Source: G963665215 sp963665215 (GTDB lineage Bacteria > Chloroflexota > Dehalococcoidia > Lucifugimonadales > CAUZJF01). From it: a DNA stretch of 52,602 nucleotides. The notes beneath the pieces are model-generated. The model saw only the letters and a list, made by a program, of their open reading frames with translations. It ran no database searches and had not been told where the DNA came from. This document shows positions 18,397 through 27,172 of this stretch, in pieces; the first letter of the stretch is position 1; each line of letters starts with the position of its first letter. Location: the NCBI GenBank assembly GCA_963665215.2, contig CAXXWW010000009.1:1-52602 (forward strand), written 5' to 3'. The translations under genes and the position numbers were made by a program.

Positions 18397-19179
18397 TTGA
18401 CCCGTACAGACCTGGACATTGAGGCCGTGAGGCGCGCTGGGTCGGGCCGCGTGGTGGGGTGCCGGGTACTCTACCACCGGGTGCTGGGCTCCACCATGGA
18501 CGAGGCCAGGGGCCTGGCCGGTGACGGCGCCCCCGAGGGCACGGTTGTCATAGCGGAAGAGCAGACAGCCGGCAGGGGGCGCCTCGGCAGGCCGTGGGTG
18601 TCGGCGCCGGGCCGTAATCTCTCGCTCTCGGTAGTCCTGCTGCCCACATCCGCCCAGCTTCGGTACGTCAATATGGCCGCGACGCTGGCGGTCTCAGGGG
18701 CCATCGCCGCCATCACCGGCCTCGCACCAGCCGTCAAGTGGCCCAACGACGTGATGATCGATGGCCGCAAGGTCTCTGGGATCCTCGTGGAGAGCTCCGT
18801 CGCGGGTGGAGGCACAGTATTCGCCGTCGTCGGCATCGGCCTGAACGTGAACCTCGACCCGTCCGCGTTCCCCGAGATAGAGGAAGTCGCCACCAGCCTG
18901 TTCCGCGAGACCGGCACTCTGCTGGACCGGACCACGGTGCTGCTGGCGCTGTTGGAGCGGCTGGACAGCCTGTACGGCTCGGTCAAGCGAGGGCGCTCTT
19001 TGACTGACGAGTGGGCGGGCCAGCTGGAGACACTGGGGCGCTCCGTCCGGGTCCGGTGGGGCGACCGACTACTCGAGGGCCGGGCCTCCGGCGTGGACGG
19101 GGACGGGAACCTGCTGCTCGCCCAGCCCGACGGCTCAACTGTCACGGTCGTGGCGGGCGAAGTGACGCTACAGGGGTAG
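18397..19179 (+). CDS. birA: Biotin--[acetyl-CoA-carboxylase] ligase
   Basis: A 260-residue biotin protein ligase that attaches biotin to carrier proteins via biotinyl-AMP. Seen: STMDEARGLA, EEQTAGRGRLGRPW (the GRGRxGRxW biotinyl-AMP loop near residue 60), KWPNDVMIDGRKVSGILVE (the KWPND-K-GG-like segment near 112), VVGIGLNVN, and a C-terminal SH3-like domain ending GEVTLQG. There is no N-terminal HTH, so it is a monofunctional class I ligase and not a repressor. The start is TTG at 18397. A strong hairpin follows the stop. Confidence 0.92.
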   Translation: MTRTDLDIEAVRRAGSGRVVGCRVLYHRVLGSTMDEARGLAGDGAPEGTVVIAEEQTAGRGRLGRPWVSAPGRNLSLSVVLLPTSAQLRYVNMAATLAVSGAIAAITGLAPAVKWPNDVMIDGRKVSGILVESSVAGGGTVFAVVGIGLNVNLDPSAFPEIEEVATSLFRETGTLLDRTTVLLALLERLDSLYGSVKRGRSLTDEWAGQLETLGRSVRVRWGDRLLEGRASGVDGDGNLLLAQPDGSTVTVVAGEVTLQG

Positions 19180-19203
19180 GCCCCTAGCACGTGGGAATGG
19201 CTG

Positions 19204-19244
19204 CGTCGCAGGGCCGTCCTGTTCCATTCGGCGGCCCTGCGACG
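19204..19244. terminator. Strong hairpin after birA
   Basis: A 13-bp perfect inverted repeat, CGTCGCAGGGCCG and CGGCCCTGCGACG, separated by 15 bases. No T-tract follows, so it may stabilise or attenuate the transcript instead of acting as a classical rho-independent terminator. Confidence 0.6.
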
Positions 19245-19277
19245 CGCGATATCACTACACGTGAATGAGGTGCAACC

Positions 19278-19607
19278 ATGGACATGGTGGCAATTCAATC
19301 AAAGCTGCGCACCTTCGCCCGCGAGAGGGACTGGGAGAAATATTTCACGCCCAAGAACCTCTCCATGGCCCTCGCCATCGAGGCTGCGGAGCTTATGGAA
19401 GTGTTCCAGTGGCTCACTCCCCAGGAGTCCCTATCGATAGTCGAGACTAAAGACCAGATGGGGCGGGTTGAAGACGAGGTCGCCGACGTGTACATTTACC
19501 TTCTCAATCTCGTGGACGTGCTCCAACTTGACCTGGAGACGGCGGTCCTAACGAAAATCGAGAAGAACGCGATAAAGTATCCTGTCGGCACTTCGGGACC
19601 TCGGTAG
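19278..19607 (+). CDS. MazG-like nucleotide pyrophosphohydrolase
   Basis: A 109-residue all-alpha NTP pyrophosphohydrolase of the MazG/RS21-C6 (dCTPase-like) group, which removes pyrophosphate from non-canonical or excess dNTPs. The metal-binding helices are visible: EAAELMEVFQW near residue 35 (ExxE) and EDEVADVYIYLLNL near 65 (ExxD). It starts at ATG 19278 with GAGGTG six bases upstream. Single domain, as usual for this group. Confidence 0.87.
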   Translation: MDMVAIQSKLRTFARERDWEKYFTPKNLSMALAIEAAELMEVFQWLTPQESLSIVETKDQMGRVEDEVADVYIYLLNLVDVLQLDLETAVLTKIEKNAIKYPVGTSGPR

Positions 19608-19643
19608 AAGCAAGTCTAAAAGGCTGGAGGTCGAGGGCAAGAA

Positions 19644-20450
19644 TTGCTGGAGGCGCTGAGTCTGGAGGGGGTTACGGCTGTCGTCACGGGCGGCGGCACC
19701 GGCCTGGGCAAGGAGATGGCGCTCGCCATGGCCAGGGCCGGCGCTGACGTGGCCGTCGCCGGGCGTCGGTCTGGGCCTATTGATGAGACCGCCGCACTGG
19801 TCGCAGACATGGGCAGGCGGGCCCTGGCTGTCCCCACCGACGTTACGGACTCCTCCCAGGTAAGGCGGCTGTTCCGGCGTGTGCTGGACGGGCTCGGGAA
19901 GGTGGATGTCCTTATCAACAATGCGGGCATGGTTGGCGGCCAGGGTGGAGTACCGATCTGGGAGATCACCGACGAGGATTTCAGGGCGGGTATCGACGCC
20001 AATCTCACGGGCGCCTTCTACTGCTCCCGGGCAATCGCCAGACACATGGTCGAGCGCGGCGCGGGGAAGATAATCAACGTGTCCTCCGGGTTTGGGCTGC
20101 GTGGCGGGCGGGACAACTATGTGTACGCCTGTGGCAAGGGCGCGACGGTGCAGCTCACCCGCACCCTGGCAACCAGCCTGGGCAGATACGGGGTCAGCAG
20201 CAACTGCATCGTGCCCGGCTACTTCCCGACAGAGGGGACCGCGGCCTCCAGAGAAGTCCTCCCCAGGGCCGAGCATATTCCCACCGGCAGGGCAGGGGAC
20301 CCCAAAGAGCTTGGTCCCATCGCCGTATTCCTGGCGTCGCCGGCCTCCGACTACATGAACGGTGAGCTGTTCGTCATCGACGGCGGCGGTCTCGCGGGGG
20401 GCTACGCACCGACCGGGCACGCGCCGGAACTTCCCCTTGAGGCGTCATGA
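19644..20450 (+). CDS. Short-chain dehydrogenase/reductase (FabG-like)
   Basis: A 268-residue classical SDR. The cofactor motif is TGGGTGLG near residue 15, NNAG near 93, the active-site Ser in SSGFGLRGG near 147, and the YxxxK pair in YVYACGK near 160. The C-terminal substrate loop is SNCIVPGYFPTE, and the end has GELFVIDGGGLAGG. It starts with TTG at 19644 with GGAGG upstream. The substrate is not evident. It is followed, after a dispersed repeat, by a divergent SDR paralogue on the same strand. Confidence 0.9.
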   Translation: MLEALSLEGVTAVVTGGGTGLGKEMALAMARAGADVAVAGRRSGPIDETAALVADMGRRALAVPTDVTDSSQVRRLFRRVLDGLGKVDVLINNAGMVGGQGGVPIWEITDEDFRAGIDANLTGAFYCSRAIARHMVERGAGKIINVSSGFGLRGGRDNYVYACGKGATVQLTRTLATSLGRYGVSSNCIVPGYFPTEGTAASREVLPRAEHIPTGRAGDPKELGPIAVFLASPASDYMNGELFVIDGGGLAGGYAPTGHAPELPLEAS

Positions 20451-20485
20451 CCCGGCTGGGCCTGTGGGCGAGCGCTTCGGCCACC

Positions 20486-20633
20486 TAGCAGGCTGATGAA
20501 ATATGGGGTGTGCAGAGGGGCGCAGCCCCTTTGCCGGGAGTCTGAGGGTGCCCCTCAGATATTATTTCTTCCCCCTTCCTGGCCAGGAAGGGGGCTAGGG
20601 TGATGGTCGAAGGTTTTTTTGGGCCCCCTGCTG
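20486..20633. repeat. Dispersed MITE-like repeat A, copy 1
   Basis: A roughly 148-bp non-coding unit starting TAGCAGGCTGATGAAATA and ending in a degenerate inverted copy (CCCCCTGCTG). It carries internal dyads: AGGGGCGCAGCCCCT, CTGAGGGTGCCCCTCAG and CCCTTCCTGGCCAGGAAGGG. It is shared with copies at 21570, 31925, 49817 and 51198. It separates the two SDR genes. Confidence 0.85.
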
Positions 20634-20672
20634 GGCGAGTTGCCCTGCCGGCCGTTCTGAGTTGGCGTCCGA

Positions 20673-21473
20673 ATGCCGCCAGGAAAGCGCGGGCTGGACG
20701 GAGAGGAGCTACAGTTGCCGGTCCCTGAAGAGTGGAGTCTGTCCGGGAAGGCCGCGATCATCACCAGCGACCGGCGTGGCTGGACGCCCTTCCTCGCCTC
20801 GGCCCTGGCGGAGGCGGGCGCGGACGTTGCCGTCGCCGGCTCCCGGGCCTCGGATATCTCCGAGGCGGTGGTTGCAGTGCGCGAGCAGGGCAGGCGGGCG
20901 CTGAGCATCGACGCCGACCTCACCGACGCGTCAAATGTCGCGAGCATGGTCGATGCGGTGGTCGCTGAGTTCGGGGCGGTGGACATCCTCGTCAACAACG
21001 CCCGCGTAGAGTACGGCAAGCCCTTCGTCGAGGTGACGGAGGCCGAGTGGCAGGCGGTGATGGACTTCAACGTGAAGTCGATGTTCCTCTGCTGTCAGGC
21101 GGCGGGCAGGCAGATGCTGGCCCAGGGAGGCGGCCGCATCGTGAACATCGGCTCCGGACTGGCCGTCCGCGGCCTGTGGAACTCGGCCGTGTCTTCCGCA
21201 GGTCAGGGCGCGATACGACAGCTCACCTTGTCCCTGGCGCTGGAGTGGGCGAGGCAAAACATTCGCGTCAATGCCATCGGAGCGGGATGGCTCGCCACGG
21301 AGCAACCCTCGGAGGAGTCGCAGCGCGAGCTTCTGGTCCGGTACATCCCCTCGCGGAGAAAGGGGCATCCCACCGACCTGTGCGGACTTCTGGTCTACCT
21401 GGCATCCGACGCCTGCGACTTCGTCACCGGCCAGATGGTGCACGTCGATGGCGGCCTCATGGCCCATGCCTAG
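20673..21473 (+). CDS. SDR-family protein lacking catalytic Tyr and Lys (probable pseudoenzyme)
   Basis: A 266-residue SDR-fold protein. The usual glycine-rich cofactor motif is replaced by TSDRRGW, NNAG is NNAR, and where YSASKGA is expected it has SSAGQGA, so the catalytic tyrosine and lysine are Ser and Gln. The active-site Ser (NIGSG) and the C-terminal frame (IRVNAIGAGW, DFVTGQMVHVDGGLMAHA) are kept. The frame is intact and fold residues are conserved, so it is maintained and not decaying. It may be a non-catalytic partner or structural subunit of the SDR upstream. The start ATG 20673 is tentative; homology begins around residue 20. Confidence 0.82.
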   Translation: MPPGKRGLDGEELQLPVPEEWSLSGKAAIITSDRRGWTPFLASALAEAGADVAVAGSRASDISEAVVAVREQGRRALSIDADLTDASNVASMVDAVVAEFGAVDILVNNARVEYGKPFVEVTEAEWQAVMDFNVKSMFLCCQAAGRQMLAQGGGRIVNIGSGLAVRGLWNSAVSSAGQGAIRQLTLSLALEWARQNIRVNAIGAGWLATEQPSEESQRELLVRYIPSRRKGHPTDLCGLLVYLASDACDFVTGQMVHVDGGLMAHA

Positions 21474-21569
21474 CCAGCCTGTGAGCAGCGGCCCTAGCGT
21501 AGGTCCATGGCAGTCACGGTACGCGCTTGGCGACGTCGGCAGCGCCGGGTCTGCCTTGACCGCGCTACT

Positions 21570-21746
21570 GGCCAGCTGATGAAATATGGGGCGTGCAGAG
21601 GGGCGAAGCCCCGGCGCCTGTCCTGAGCCTGCCGAAGGGCCGGGAGTATGAGGGTGTCCCTCAGATTGAACTTCTGCCCCCTTCCTGGCCAGGAAGGAGG
21701 CCAGGGGGATGGTCGTCCGCCTGCGGCGGATTAGCACCCTCCTGGC
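21570..21746. repeat. Dispersed MITE-like repeat A, copy 2
   Basis: Starts CCAGCTGATGAAATATGGGG and ends GATTAGCACCCTCCTGG. It carries an inserted unit of the CCTGAGCCTGTCGAAGG family at 21617-21639. Same internal dyads as copy 1. Confidence 0.85.
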
Positions 21747-21781
21747 CGGTGCGGGCCTGATAAGGGCATGGGGAGGGTACG

Positions 21782-22054
21782 GTGGAAGGAGCGAGGCTCC
21801 AGGTTAGAGTCCAGCCGAGGTCGGGCCGAAACGAGGTGGCGCTGGCAGGTGACGGGAAGCTCCGGGTCTACGTCACCGCTGCGCCGGAGCGCGGCAAGGC
21901 CAACGAGGCCGCGATCTCTGTCCTGGCCGCGCGGCTCGGAGTGGCCAAGAGCCGCATCAGTATCTTGCGCGGCCATCGCTCCAGGGACAAGGTCCTGCTG
22001 GTGGAGGGCTTGGATGCGAGCGCCGTCCTTGGCCGCTTCGACACTAGACCATAG
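21782..22054 (+). CDS. DUF167 (YggU-family) protein
   Basis: A 90-residue DUF167 protein: LQVRVQPRSGRNEVA, LRVYVTAAPERGKANEAAISVLAARLGVAKSRISILRG, then SRDKVLLVEG. The family has no firm biochemical role and commonly neighbours yggT and proC, as it does here. GTG start with GGAGGG six bases upstream. The stop overlaps the convergent yggT stop by 11 bp. Confidence 0.88.
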   Translation: MEGARLQVRVQPRSGRNEVALAGDGKLRVYVTAAPERGKANEAAISVLAARLGVAKSRISILRGHRSRDKVLLVEGLDASAVLGRFDTRP

Positions 22055-22301
22055 CCAGCAGCAGCGGGCGGATCACAAAGTTTAGCACTAGCAGCGCGAT
22101 CATCGGCGCCAGGTCGAACATGCCCGTCCGCGGCATGACCTGGCGGATGGGCCTCAGGATGGGATCGGTGATCTGGATTAGCATTGTGCTGATCGGGTCC
22201 TTTCCAGCAGGGGAGACCCATGACATGATAACCCGACCGAAGATGGCGATGCTGAGGGCGGTCACCAAGAGATCGACGAAGTTCGCCAAGACACCGTTCA
22301 A
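22044..22301 (-). CDS. YggT-family membrane protein
   Basis: About 85 residues from the TTG at 22301 (LNGVLANFVDLLV); the frame is open further upstream but overlaps proC. Two hydrophobic segments: FVDLLVTALSIAIFGRVIMSW and APMIALLVLNFVIRPLLLAMV, with the family motif DPILRPIRQVMPRTGMFDLAPM between them. The start overlaps the proC stop (TTGA), which indicates translational coupling. The exact function is unknown; it is thought to act in envelope or osmotic functions. Confidence 0.85.
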   Translation of the reverse strand: MNGVLANFVDLLVTALSIAIFGRVIMSWVSPAGKDPISTMLIQITDPILRPIRQVMPRTGMFDLAPMIALLVLNFVIRPLLLAMV

Positions 22302-23104
22302 CTCCGTTCTCCCAGCAACCGGTACTTGTCGTAGGCGGCGGAGACGGCCTCGAGCACCACCCCCTTGAACCCGCGACGCTCGAAGGCCATGAGCGCCTCC
22401 ACCGTGCCACCCCCCGGTGACGAGACCATGTCCTTGAGATCGGCGGGGTGCCGCCCGGACTCCTGGACGAGCCTGGTGCTGCCAAGCACGGTCTGGAGGA
22501 CCAGCCTCCGGGCCATGTCCCGGGGCATCCCCAGGTAGACGCCCGCGTCGATCAGGGCCTCGACGAACAGAAATACGTAGGCAGGCCCGCTGGCGCTGAG
22601 GGCCGTCGCAACGTCCATCAGCTTCTCGTCTGTGACGTACTCCTCCTCGCCAAACGTCCGCAGGATTTCCCGGCTTGCCTTGACCTTGTCCTCCGCTACC
22701 TCCGGCGAGGCGGTCCACACGCTCATGCCGGCGCCTATCTGGGCGGGCGTGTTGGGCATGACCCGGACGACGGCTGGGTGTTTCAGGCCCTCTACCAGCG
22801 TATCCATGCGCGCGCCCGCTACGATGGAGAGCACGACCTGCCGGCTGTCCAGGCCTGGGGCGATTTCAGCCATGACCTCGGTCAGGCTCTGAGGCTTGAC
22901 CGCTAGGACCAGAATGTCGGCCTCGGACATCGCGTCGAGGTTTCGTGCCTCGGCCCGCACCCCGTACAGTTTCCTCAGGTGGGCGCGGCGGGACTCAACC
23001 GGCTCGCCTATCGCGATGTCCTGTGCGGTCGCCAGACGGGCCTCAAGAATCCCACCTAACAGGGCCTCGGCCATCACGCCGCCGCCTATGAATGAGATCC
23101 GCAT
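22298..23104 (-). CDS. proC: Pyrroline-5-carboxylate reductase
   Basis: A 268-residue enzyme for the last step of proline biosynthesis, reducing pyrroline-5-carboxylate with NAD(P)H. Start ATG 23104 gives MRISFIGGGVMAEALLGG, the canonical Rossmann opening; the frame is open upstream to 23203 but lacks homology. VLAVKPQSL near residue 68, VRVMPNTPAQIGAGMS near 117 and the signature ATALSASGPAYVFLFVEAL with DLKDMVSSPGGGTVEAL near the C-terminus are intact. The yggT gene follows with a 4-bp overlap. Confidence 0.94.
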   Translation of the reverse strand: MRISFIGGGVMAEALLGGILEARLATAQDIAIGEPVESRRAHLRKLYGVRAEARNLDAMSEADILVLAVKPQSLTEVMAEIAPGLDSRQVVLSIVAGARMDTLVEGLKHPAVVRVMPNTPAQIGAGMSVWTASPEVAEDKVKASREILRTFGEEEYVTDEKLMDVATALSASGPAYVFLFVEALIDAGVYLGMPRDMARRLVLQTVLGSTRLVQESGRHPADLKDMVSSPGGGTVEALMAFERRGFKGVVLEAVSAAYDKYRLLGERS

Positions 23105-23155
23105 CGTTTGCTTAATCTCCACTCGCCCGACCGTCGAGGGCATTCGGAGTCCGCC

Positions 23156-23232
23156 GTGCCCCTTACCCTCCACCCCTTCACCCTTCACCCTTCTACCCTT
23201 CACCTCTCACCCCATACCCCATCCCCTGTCCC
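23156..23232. repeat. Pyrimidine-rich low-complexity tract upstream of proC
   Basis: Imperfect repeats of a CACCCTTCACCC type run through the gap between proC and pdxA. On the coding strand this is a purine-rich leader of the proC transcript. I see no terminator in it. Confidence 0.5.
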
Positions 23233-24243
23233 CTACTTCAGCTTTCCCTCGGTGGCCAGGTCCACGGCAACCCTGATGGCCTCCAGCATGCTCTGGTGGT
23301 CGGCGACCCCCTTGCCCGCAATGTCGAATGCGGTGCCGTGGTCTACCGACGTCCGGACGAACGGGAGGCCCAGGTTAACGCTGATGCTCTTGGCCCAGTT
23401 ATGCACCTTGATGGGGATATGTCCCTGGTCGTGGTACATGGCCAGCACCACGTCGTATTTTCCGTCGATCGCCTGGTTGAAAACGGTGTCGGCTGGGACC
23501 GGGCCGGTGGCGTCCACCCCGTGAGACCGGGCCTCCTCCACGGCGGGTGTTATATGATTCTCCTCCTCGTCTCCCAGCAAGCCTCCGTCACTGGCATGCG
23601 GATTGAGCGCAGCCACGCCAATCCGCGGCGAGGGAAACCCCCAACCCTGAAAGCTGTCGTGCATGAGCATGATCTTGGCGAGCACGTTAGCCCTCGTGAC
23701 GTAGTCGCAGGCGACGCGCACAGACCGGTGAGTGGTCAGGTGCACGACCCGCAGGGAGTCGGCCATTAGCATCGTGGCTACCTCGCCGGCGCCGCTCTGC
23801 CTTTGGAATATCTCCATGTGTCCGATGTCCTTGTAGCCGGCCAGGCTGCATGCCTCCTTGTTGATGGGGGCGGTGACCACCGCCTTTACCTGGCCCGAGA
23901 CGGCCATCTCTCCGGCCCTGAGCACCCACTCGACCGACGCCTTTCCAGATCGGGCCGACACCTGCCCCCGCGCGTTCTCATAGTAGTCGAACTTCAGAGG
24001 CTCCAGTACGTCGACGGTCCCCTGCCGGCCGAGTACGTCATCCAGGGAGCGGACGACGTGGACCGACGCCGCGGCGCCGTTGACGCGGCTGGCCTCCTCG
24101 ATTGCGGCGGCGCTCCCGATCACGACGGGCCGGCATCTCTCATAGACGCCGCCCGCCATGAGCGCCTTGGCGGTCACCTCGGGCCCCACGCCCGCGGCAT
24201 CGCCCATGGTGATTGCAATGAAGGGCCTTGTGTCAGCGATAAT
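23233..24243 (-). CDS. pdxA: 4-hydroxythreonine-4-phosphate dehydrogenase, probable ATT start
   Basis: PdxA oxidises 4-phosphohydroxy-L-threonine in pyridoxal-5'-phosphate synthesis. Motifs: MGDAAGVGPEV, VTAPINKEA, IGHMEIF, metal-ligand segment ALNPHASDGGLLGDEE, and YHDQGHIPIK. The first ATG (24207) would delete the conserved RPFIAIT just before MGDAAG; the frame is open to a stop at 24262, with no ATG, GTG or TTG in between. An ATT at 24243 has AGGAG six bases upstream, so I set the start there (336 residues). If ATT is not used, the protein starts at 24207 and lacks 12 N-terminal residues. Confidence 0.88.
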   Translation of the reverse strand: MIADTRPFIAITMGDAAGVGPEVTAKALMAGGVYERCRPVVIGSAAAIEEASRVNGAAASVHVVRSLDDVLGRQGTVDVLEPLKFDYYENARGQVSARSGKASVEWVLRAGEMAVSGQVKAVVTAPINKEACSLAGYKDIGHMEIFQRQSGAGEVATMLMADSLRVVHLTTHRSVRVACDYVTRANVLAKIMLMHDSFQGWGFPSPRIGVAALNPHASDGGLLGDEEENHITPAVEEARSHGVDATGPVPADTVFNQAIDGKYDVVLAMYHDQGHIPIKVHNWAKSISVNLGLPFVRTSVDHGTAFDIAGKGVADHQSMLEAIRVAVDLATEGKLK

Positions 24244-24348
24244 GCCTGCTCCTGGCCGTTACCCCCGCCCGATAAGAATGGTACGAGGGATAACCTCATG
24301 CCACCGCCGGCGGTGGCCGGATAGGCTAATTATACGCCCAGGCGCTGG

Positions 24349-24381
24349 AAAAAAACGAGGGGCCCCGATACCTCGGGGCCC
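24349..24381 (-). terminator. Rho-independent terminator of nrdJ
   Basis: GGGCCCCG and CGGGGCCC form an 8-bp stem with a 6-base loop. On the minus strand the stem is followed by CTCG and then seven T residues. It lies 90 bp downstream of the nrdJ stop. Confidence 0.85.
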
Positions 24382-24471
24382 GTGGGGCTTACCGGCGACT
24401 CTCGACTGAATGCCCCAAGCGAAGCCGGCGCTTTTTCAGTGGGGACGGGCAGGGGCCCGCCCCCGCGCCGC

Positions 24472-26961
24472 CTACTCGCACTTGTTATAGCCGCATTCGG
24501 GGCAGAGCAGGCATCCCTCTTGAGGTACGAGTGTCCCGACCGAGCAGTCCGGGCATTTGAGGCGTCTCGTATCGCTCTGTCCGTTGGCCGTGCCGGCGTC
24601 GCGCTCGCGGGCGGCCCGTTTTGGTGAGGATGAACGAAACAGGCCCATCTGCTCGTACGACTCGCCGCTGACCCCTACGCCCCCCGTGCCGGTGACCGCC
24701 AGATCGAGGTGGCGGCCCAGGACCAGCGCGACCGCGTCGGGCGCAGACCGCACCAGCGTGCCCTCGTCCCAGGCCGGGCAGCACGTTATTCCCCTGAGGT
24801 CCTCCAGCAACTTGATGGGGTCGATGCCGGAGCGCAGGGCCAGGGACGTCAGGCGCGATATCGCCTCAAGCTGGGCCGAGTCGCAGCTTCCCGCCTTGCC
24901 CAGCGTCGCGAAGACCTCGAAGGGGCGGCTGTCCTCGTCAAAGTTGATCGTGACGTACATGTTGCCGTGGCCGGTCCGGACGCGCTCGGTGATCCCGCTG
25001 ACCGCTGCGGGCCGCTGTCGGGGGGTCAGCAGGTCTCTCTCTCCCGCCTGGCCCTCGACCGCGTTCGCCGCCTCGCCCTCGTCGGATCCCTTCGTCAGCA
25101 CCTCCGCATCCCGACTCCCCGCGCGGTAGACCGTGATGCCTTTGCATGCCAGCTCCCACGCCAGCACGTAGGCGCTCCTCACGTCGTCCTCCGTGGCGCT
25201 GTTGGGGAAGTTGATCGTCTTGGAGATCGCGGCATCCACGCTCTCCTGAAACGAGGCCTGCATGCGCACGTGCATCTCCGGCGAGATGTCCGCCGAGGTG
25301 ACGAAAACCTGCCTGGCCCACTCCGGCACGTCGTCGCGCTCCTGCAAAGAGCCGCCATCGGCCAGATAGTCCATCAGCTCCTGGCTGTAGAACCCGCCTT
25401 CGCGCGCCGCCGCCTCGAACCCCTCGTCGACGTAGAGCAGGCTCTCGCCGCCGAGGATGTTGTGCTTGTGATAGCAGAGCGCAAAAAGCGGCTCGATCCC
25501 GCTGGAGCACCCGGCGATCATCGATATGGTGCCCGTGGGTGCGACGGTGAGTCTGCACGCGTTGCGCATTCTGGGCTGCCCCGGCGCGTCGTAGATGCTC
25601 CCCTCGAACGCCAGGAACACGCCTCGCTCCGCCGCCAGCTCCTCGGACATCTTGTCGGCCTCTTCCATGACGGACCGCATGATATCCCGTCCCAATTGTA
25701 GGCCCTCCTTCGAGTCGTAGGGTATCCGCAGCATGGTCAGCATGTCGGCGAACCCCATCACCCCCAGGCCCGTCTTCCGCGTCGCGCGGGTCATCTCCGC
25801 GATCTTGTCCACTGAGTAGGAGTTGGCGTCGATGACGTTGTCCAGAAAGCGTGCCGCCATGCGCACCACGTCCCGCAAATGGTCGAAGTCAATCTCCAGA
25901 CCGCCCTCATTCTCAGCCTGCTGCCCTGAGCCTGTCGAAGGGACCAGGAACTTGGCCAGGTTGATGGAGCCCAGGTTGCACGACTCGTAGGGCAGCAGCG
26001 GCTGCTCGCCGCAGGGGTTGGTGGCCGTCATGCGGCCCATATGGGGCGTGGGGTTCTTGTGGTTCACCCAGTCCAGGAAGATGAGTCCGGGCTCTCCGTT
26101 GCGCCACGCGCCTGCTATTATCTTGTCGAACACCTCTCGCGCGTCGAGCCGGCCTACCTCGGCGACGGCAGAGTCGGGGTTGGCGGGGTCTTCAAGGGAG
26201 CGCAGAGGGTAGTCGGTTCCGTCCCTGACGGCCTCCATGAACTCGTGGCTGGCCCCGACCGAGATGTTGAAGTTATGTATCTCGCCCTCGACGCGCTTGC
26301 ACTCGATGAACTCCAGGATGTCGGGGTGGTGCACGTCCATGACGGCCATGTTGGCGCCGTCGCGCTTGCCGCCCTGGGTCACGAGCTTGGAGACCGAGGA
26401 CAGGTGACGGAGTACGGCGATCGGCCCGCAGGCCCTGCCGTGGGTTGTGGAGATGTTCACGCCCTTCGGGCGTATGTGCGAGAGCGCGAAGCCGGTGCCG
26501 CCGCCGAACTTCTGGACCATCGCCATCTCCTTGGCGGTGGTCATGATCCCGTCCATGGTGTCCTCGAGGCCCATGACGAAGCAGGCGGACAGGGTGCCGG
26601 TGCCGCCGCCGTCCTTGAGGTGGATGCCGGCGTTCATTAGCGTGGGAGAGTTGGGGACGAACTCCAGCCGCGACATGGCCTGGTAGAATTTCTCTTCCCA
26701 CTTGCGGGCATCGGCATCGCCCCCGTAGAGGAGCTCGGGCTGTGCGATGGCATGGGCGACGCGGCGGAACATGCCATCGGGCGTCTCGATGATGTTCCCG
26801 CTCCCGTCCTTGCGCAGGTACCGTTTTTCAAGGACCACCCGAGCGTTGTCGGAGATGGCGGCGCGGCCGTTGCCCGCCAACGAGATGCTCCCGTTGGCCC
26901 CGGTCCGTGCCTCCACGGAGCGGCTGCTGTTGTCCGTTCGCCTATCGTCGTCTATCACCAT
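24472..26961 (-). CDS. nrdJ: Adenosylcobalamin-dependent (class II) ribonucleotide reductase
   Basis: Reduces ribonucleotides to deoxyribonucleotides with a B12 radical. Start ATG 26961 has GAGGAG seven bases upstream; the frame is open further but without homology. 829 residues. Seen: ERVFKDH-like opening (VLEKRYLRKDG), LMNAG, LSACFVMGLEDTMDGI, GGGTGFALSHIRPKG, NPCGEQPLLPYESCNLGSINLAKF (catalytic region near residue 320), ATRKTGLGVMGFADML, and a C-terminal zinc ribbon CPDCSVGTLVPQEGCLLCPECGYNKC. After LAKF an insert VPSTGSGQQAENEGG is encoded by a copy of a dispersed repeat (25921-25943). NrdR is encoded 212 bp upstream on the same strand. Confidence 0.95.
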   Translation of the reverse strand: MVIDDDRRTDNSSRSVEARTGANGSISLAGNGRAAISDNARVVLEKRYLRKDGSGNIIETPDGMFRRVAHAIAQPELLYGGDADARKWEEKFYQAMSRLEFVPNSPTLMNAGIHLKDGGGTGTLSACFVMGLEDTMDGIMTTAKEMAMVQKFGGGTGFALSHIRPKGVNISTTHGRACGPIAVLRHLSSVSKLVTQGGKRDGANMAVMDVHHPDILEFIECKRVEGEIHNFNISVGASHEFMEAVRDGTDYPLRSLEDPANPDSAVAEVGRLDAREVFDKIIAGAWRNGEPGLIFLDWVNHKNPTPHMGRMTATNPCGEQPLLPYESCNLGSINLAKFLVPSTGSGQQAENEGGLEIDFDHLRDVVRMAARFLDNVIDANSYSVDKIAEMTRATRKTGLGVMGFADMLTMLRIPYDSKEGLQLGRDIMRSVMEEADKMSEELAAERGVFLAFEGSIYDAPGQPRMRNACRLTVAPTGTISMIAGCSSGIEPLFALCYHKHNILGGESLLYVDEGFEAAAREGGFYSQELMDYLADGGSLQERDDVPEWARQVFVTSADISPEMHVRMQASFQESVDAAISKTINFPNSATEDDVRSAYVLAWELACKGITVYRAGSRDAEVLTKGSDEGEAANAVEGQAGERDLLTPRQRPAAVSGITERVRTGHGNMYVTINFDEDSRPFEVFATLGKAGSCDSAQLEAISRLTSLALRSGIDPIKLLEDLRGITCCPAWDEGTLVRSAPDAVALVLGRHLDLAVTGTGGVGVSGESYEQMGLFRSSSPKRAARERDAGTANGQSDTRRLKCPDCSVGTLVPQEGCLLCPECGYNKCE
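25921..25943. repeat. CCTGAGCCTGTCGAAGG repeat inside nrdJ
   Basis: A copy of the short dispersed unit also found at 21617, 49880, 49944 and 51252. Here it lies in frame in nrdJ and encodes the loop PSTGSGQ. It shows that the unit can insert into genes without breaking the frame. Confidence 0.8.
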
Positions 26962-27172
26962 GGTTCGACTCCTCAGTTCGCTTGTCTCGATGGGTGGTCC
27001 GCGGTCTCGGGCCGATCTCCTTTTGTGGTGAAAGTCGCTCACGCGGCAAGATGCGACGGGCACGCCACGACGGCATGATTCACCTGGTCGACAGTTCTAC
27101 CGGATTCAAGATACCACGACGAGAACATTTGGTCTAGAGAGGGGCACTCTACGGCGGGTGTATGGACCCCTC

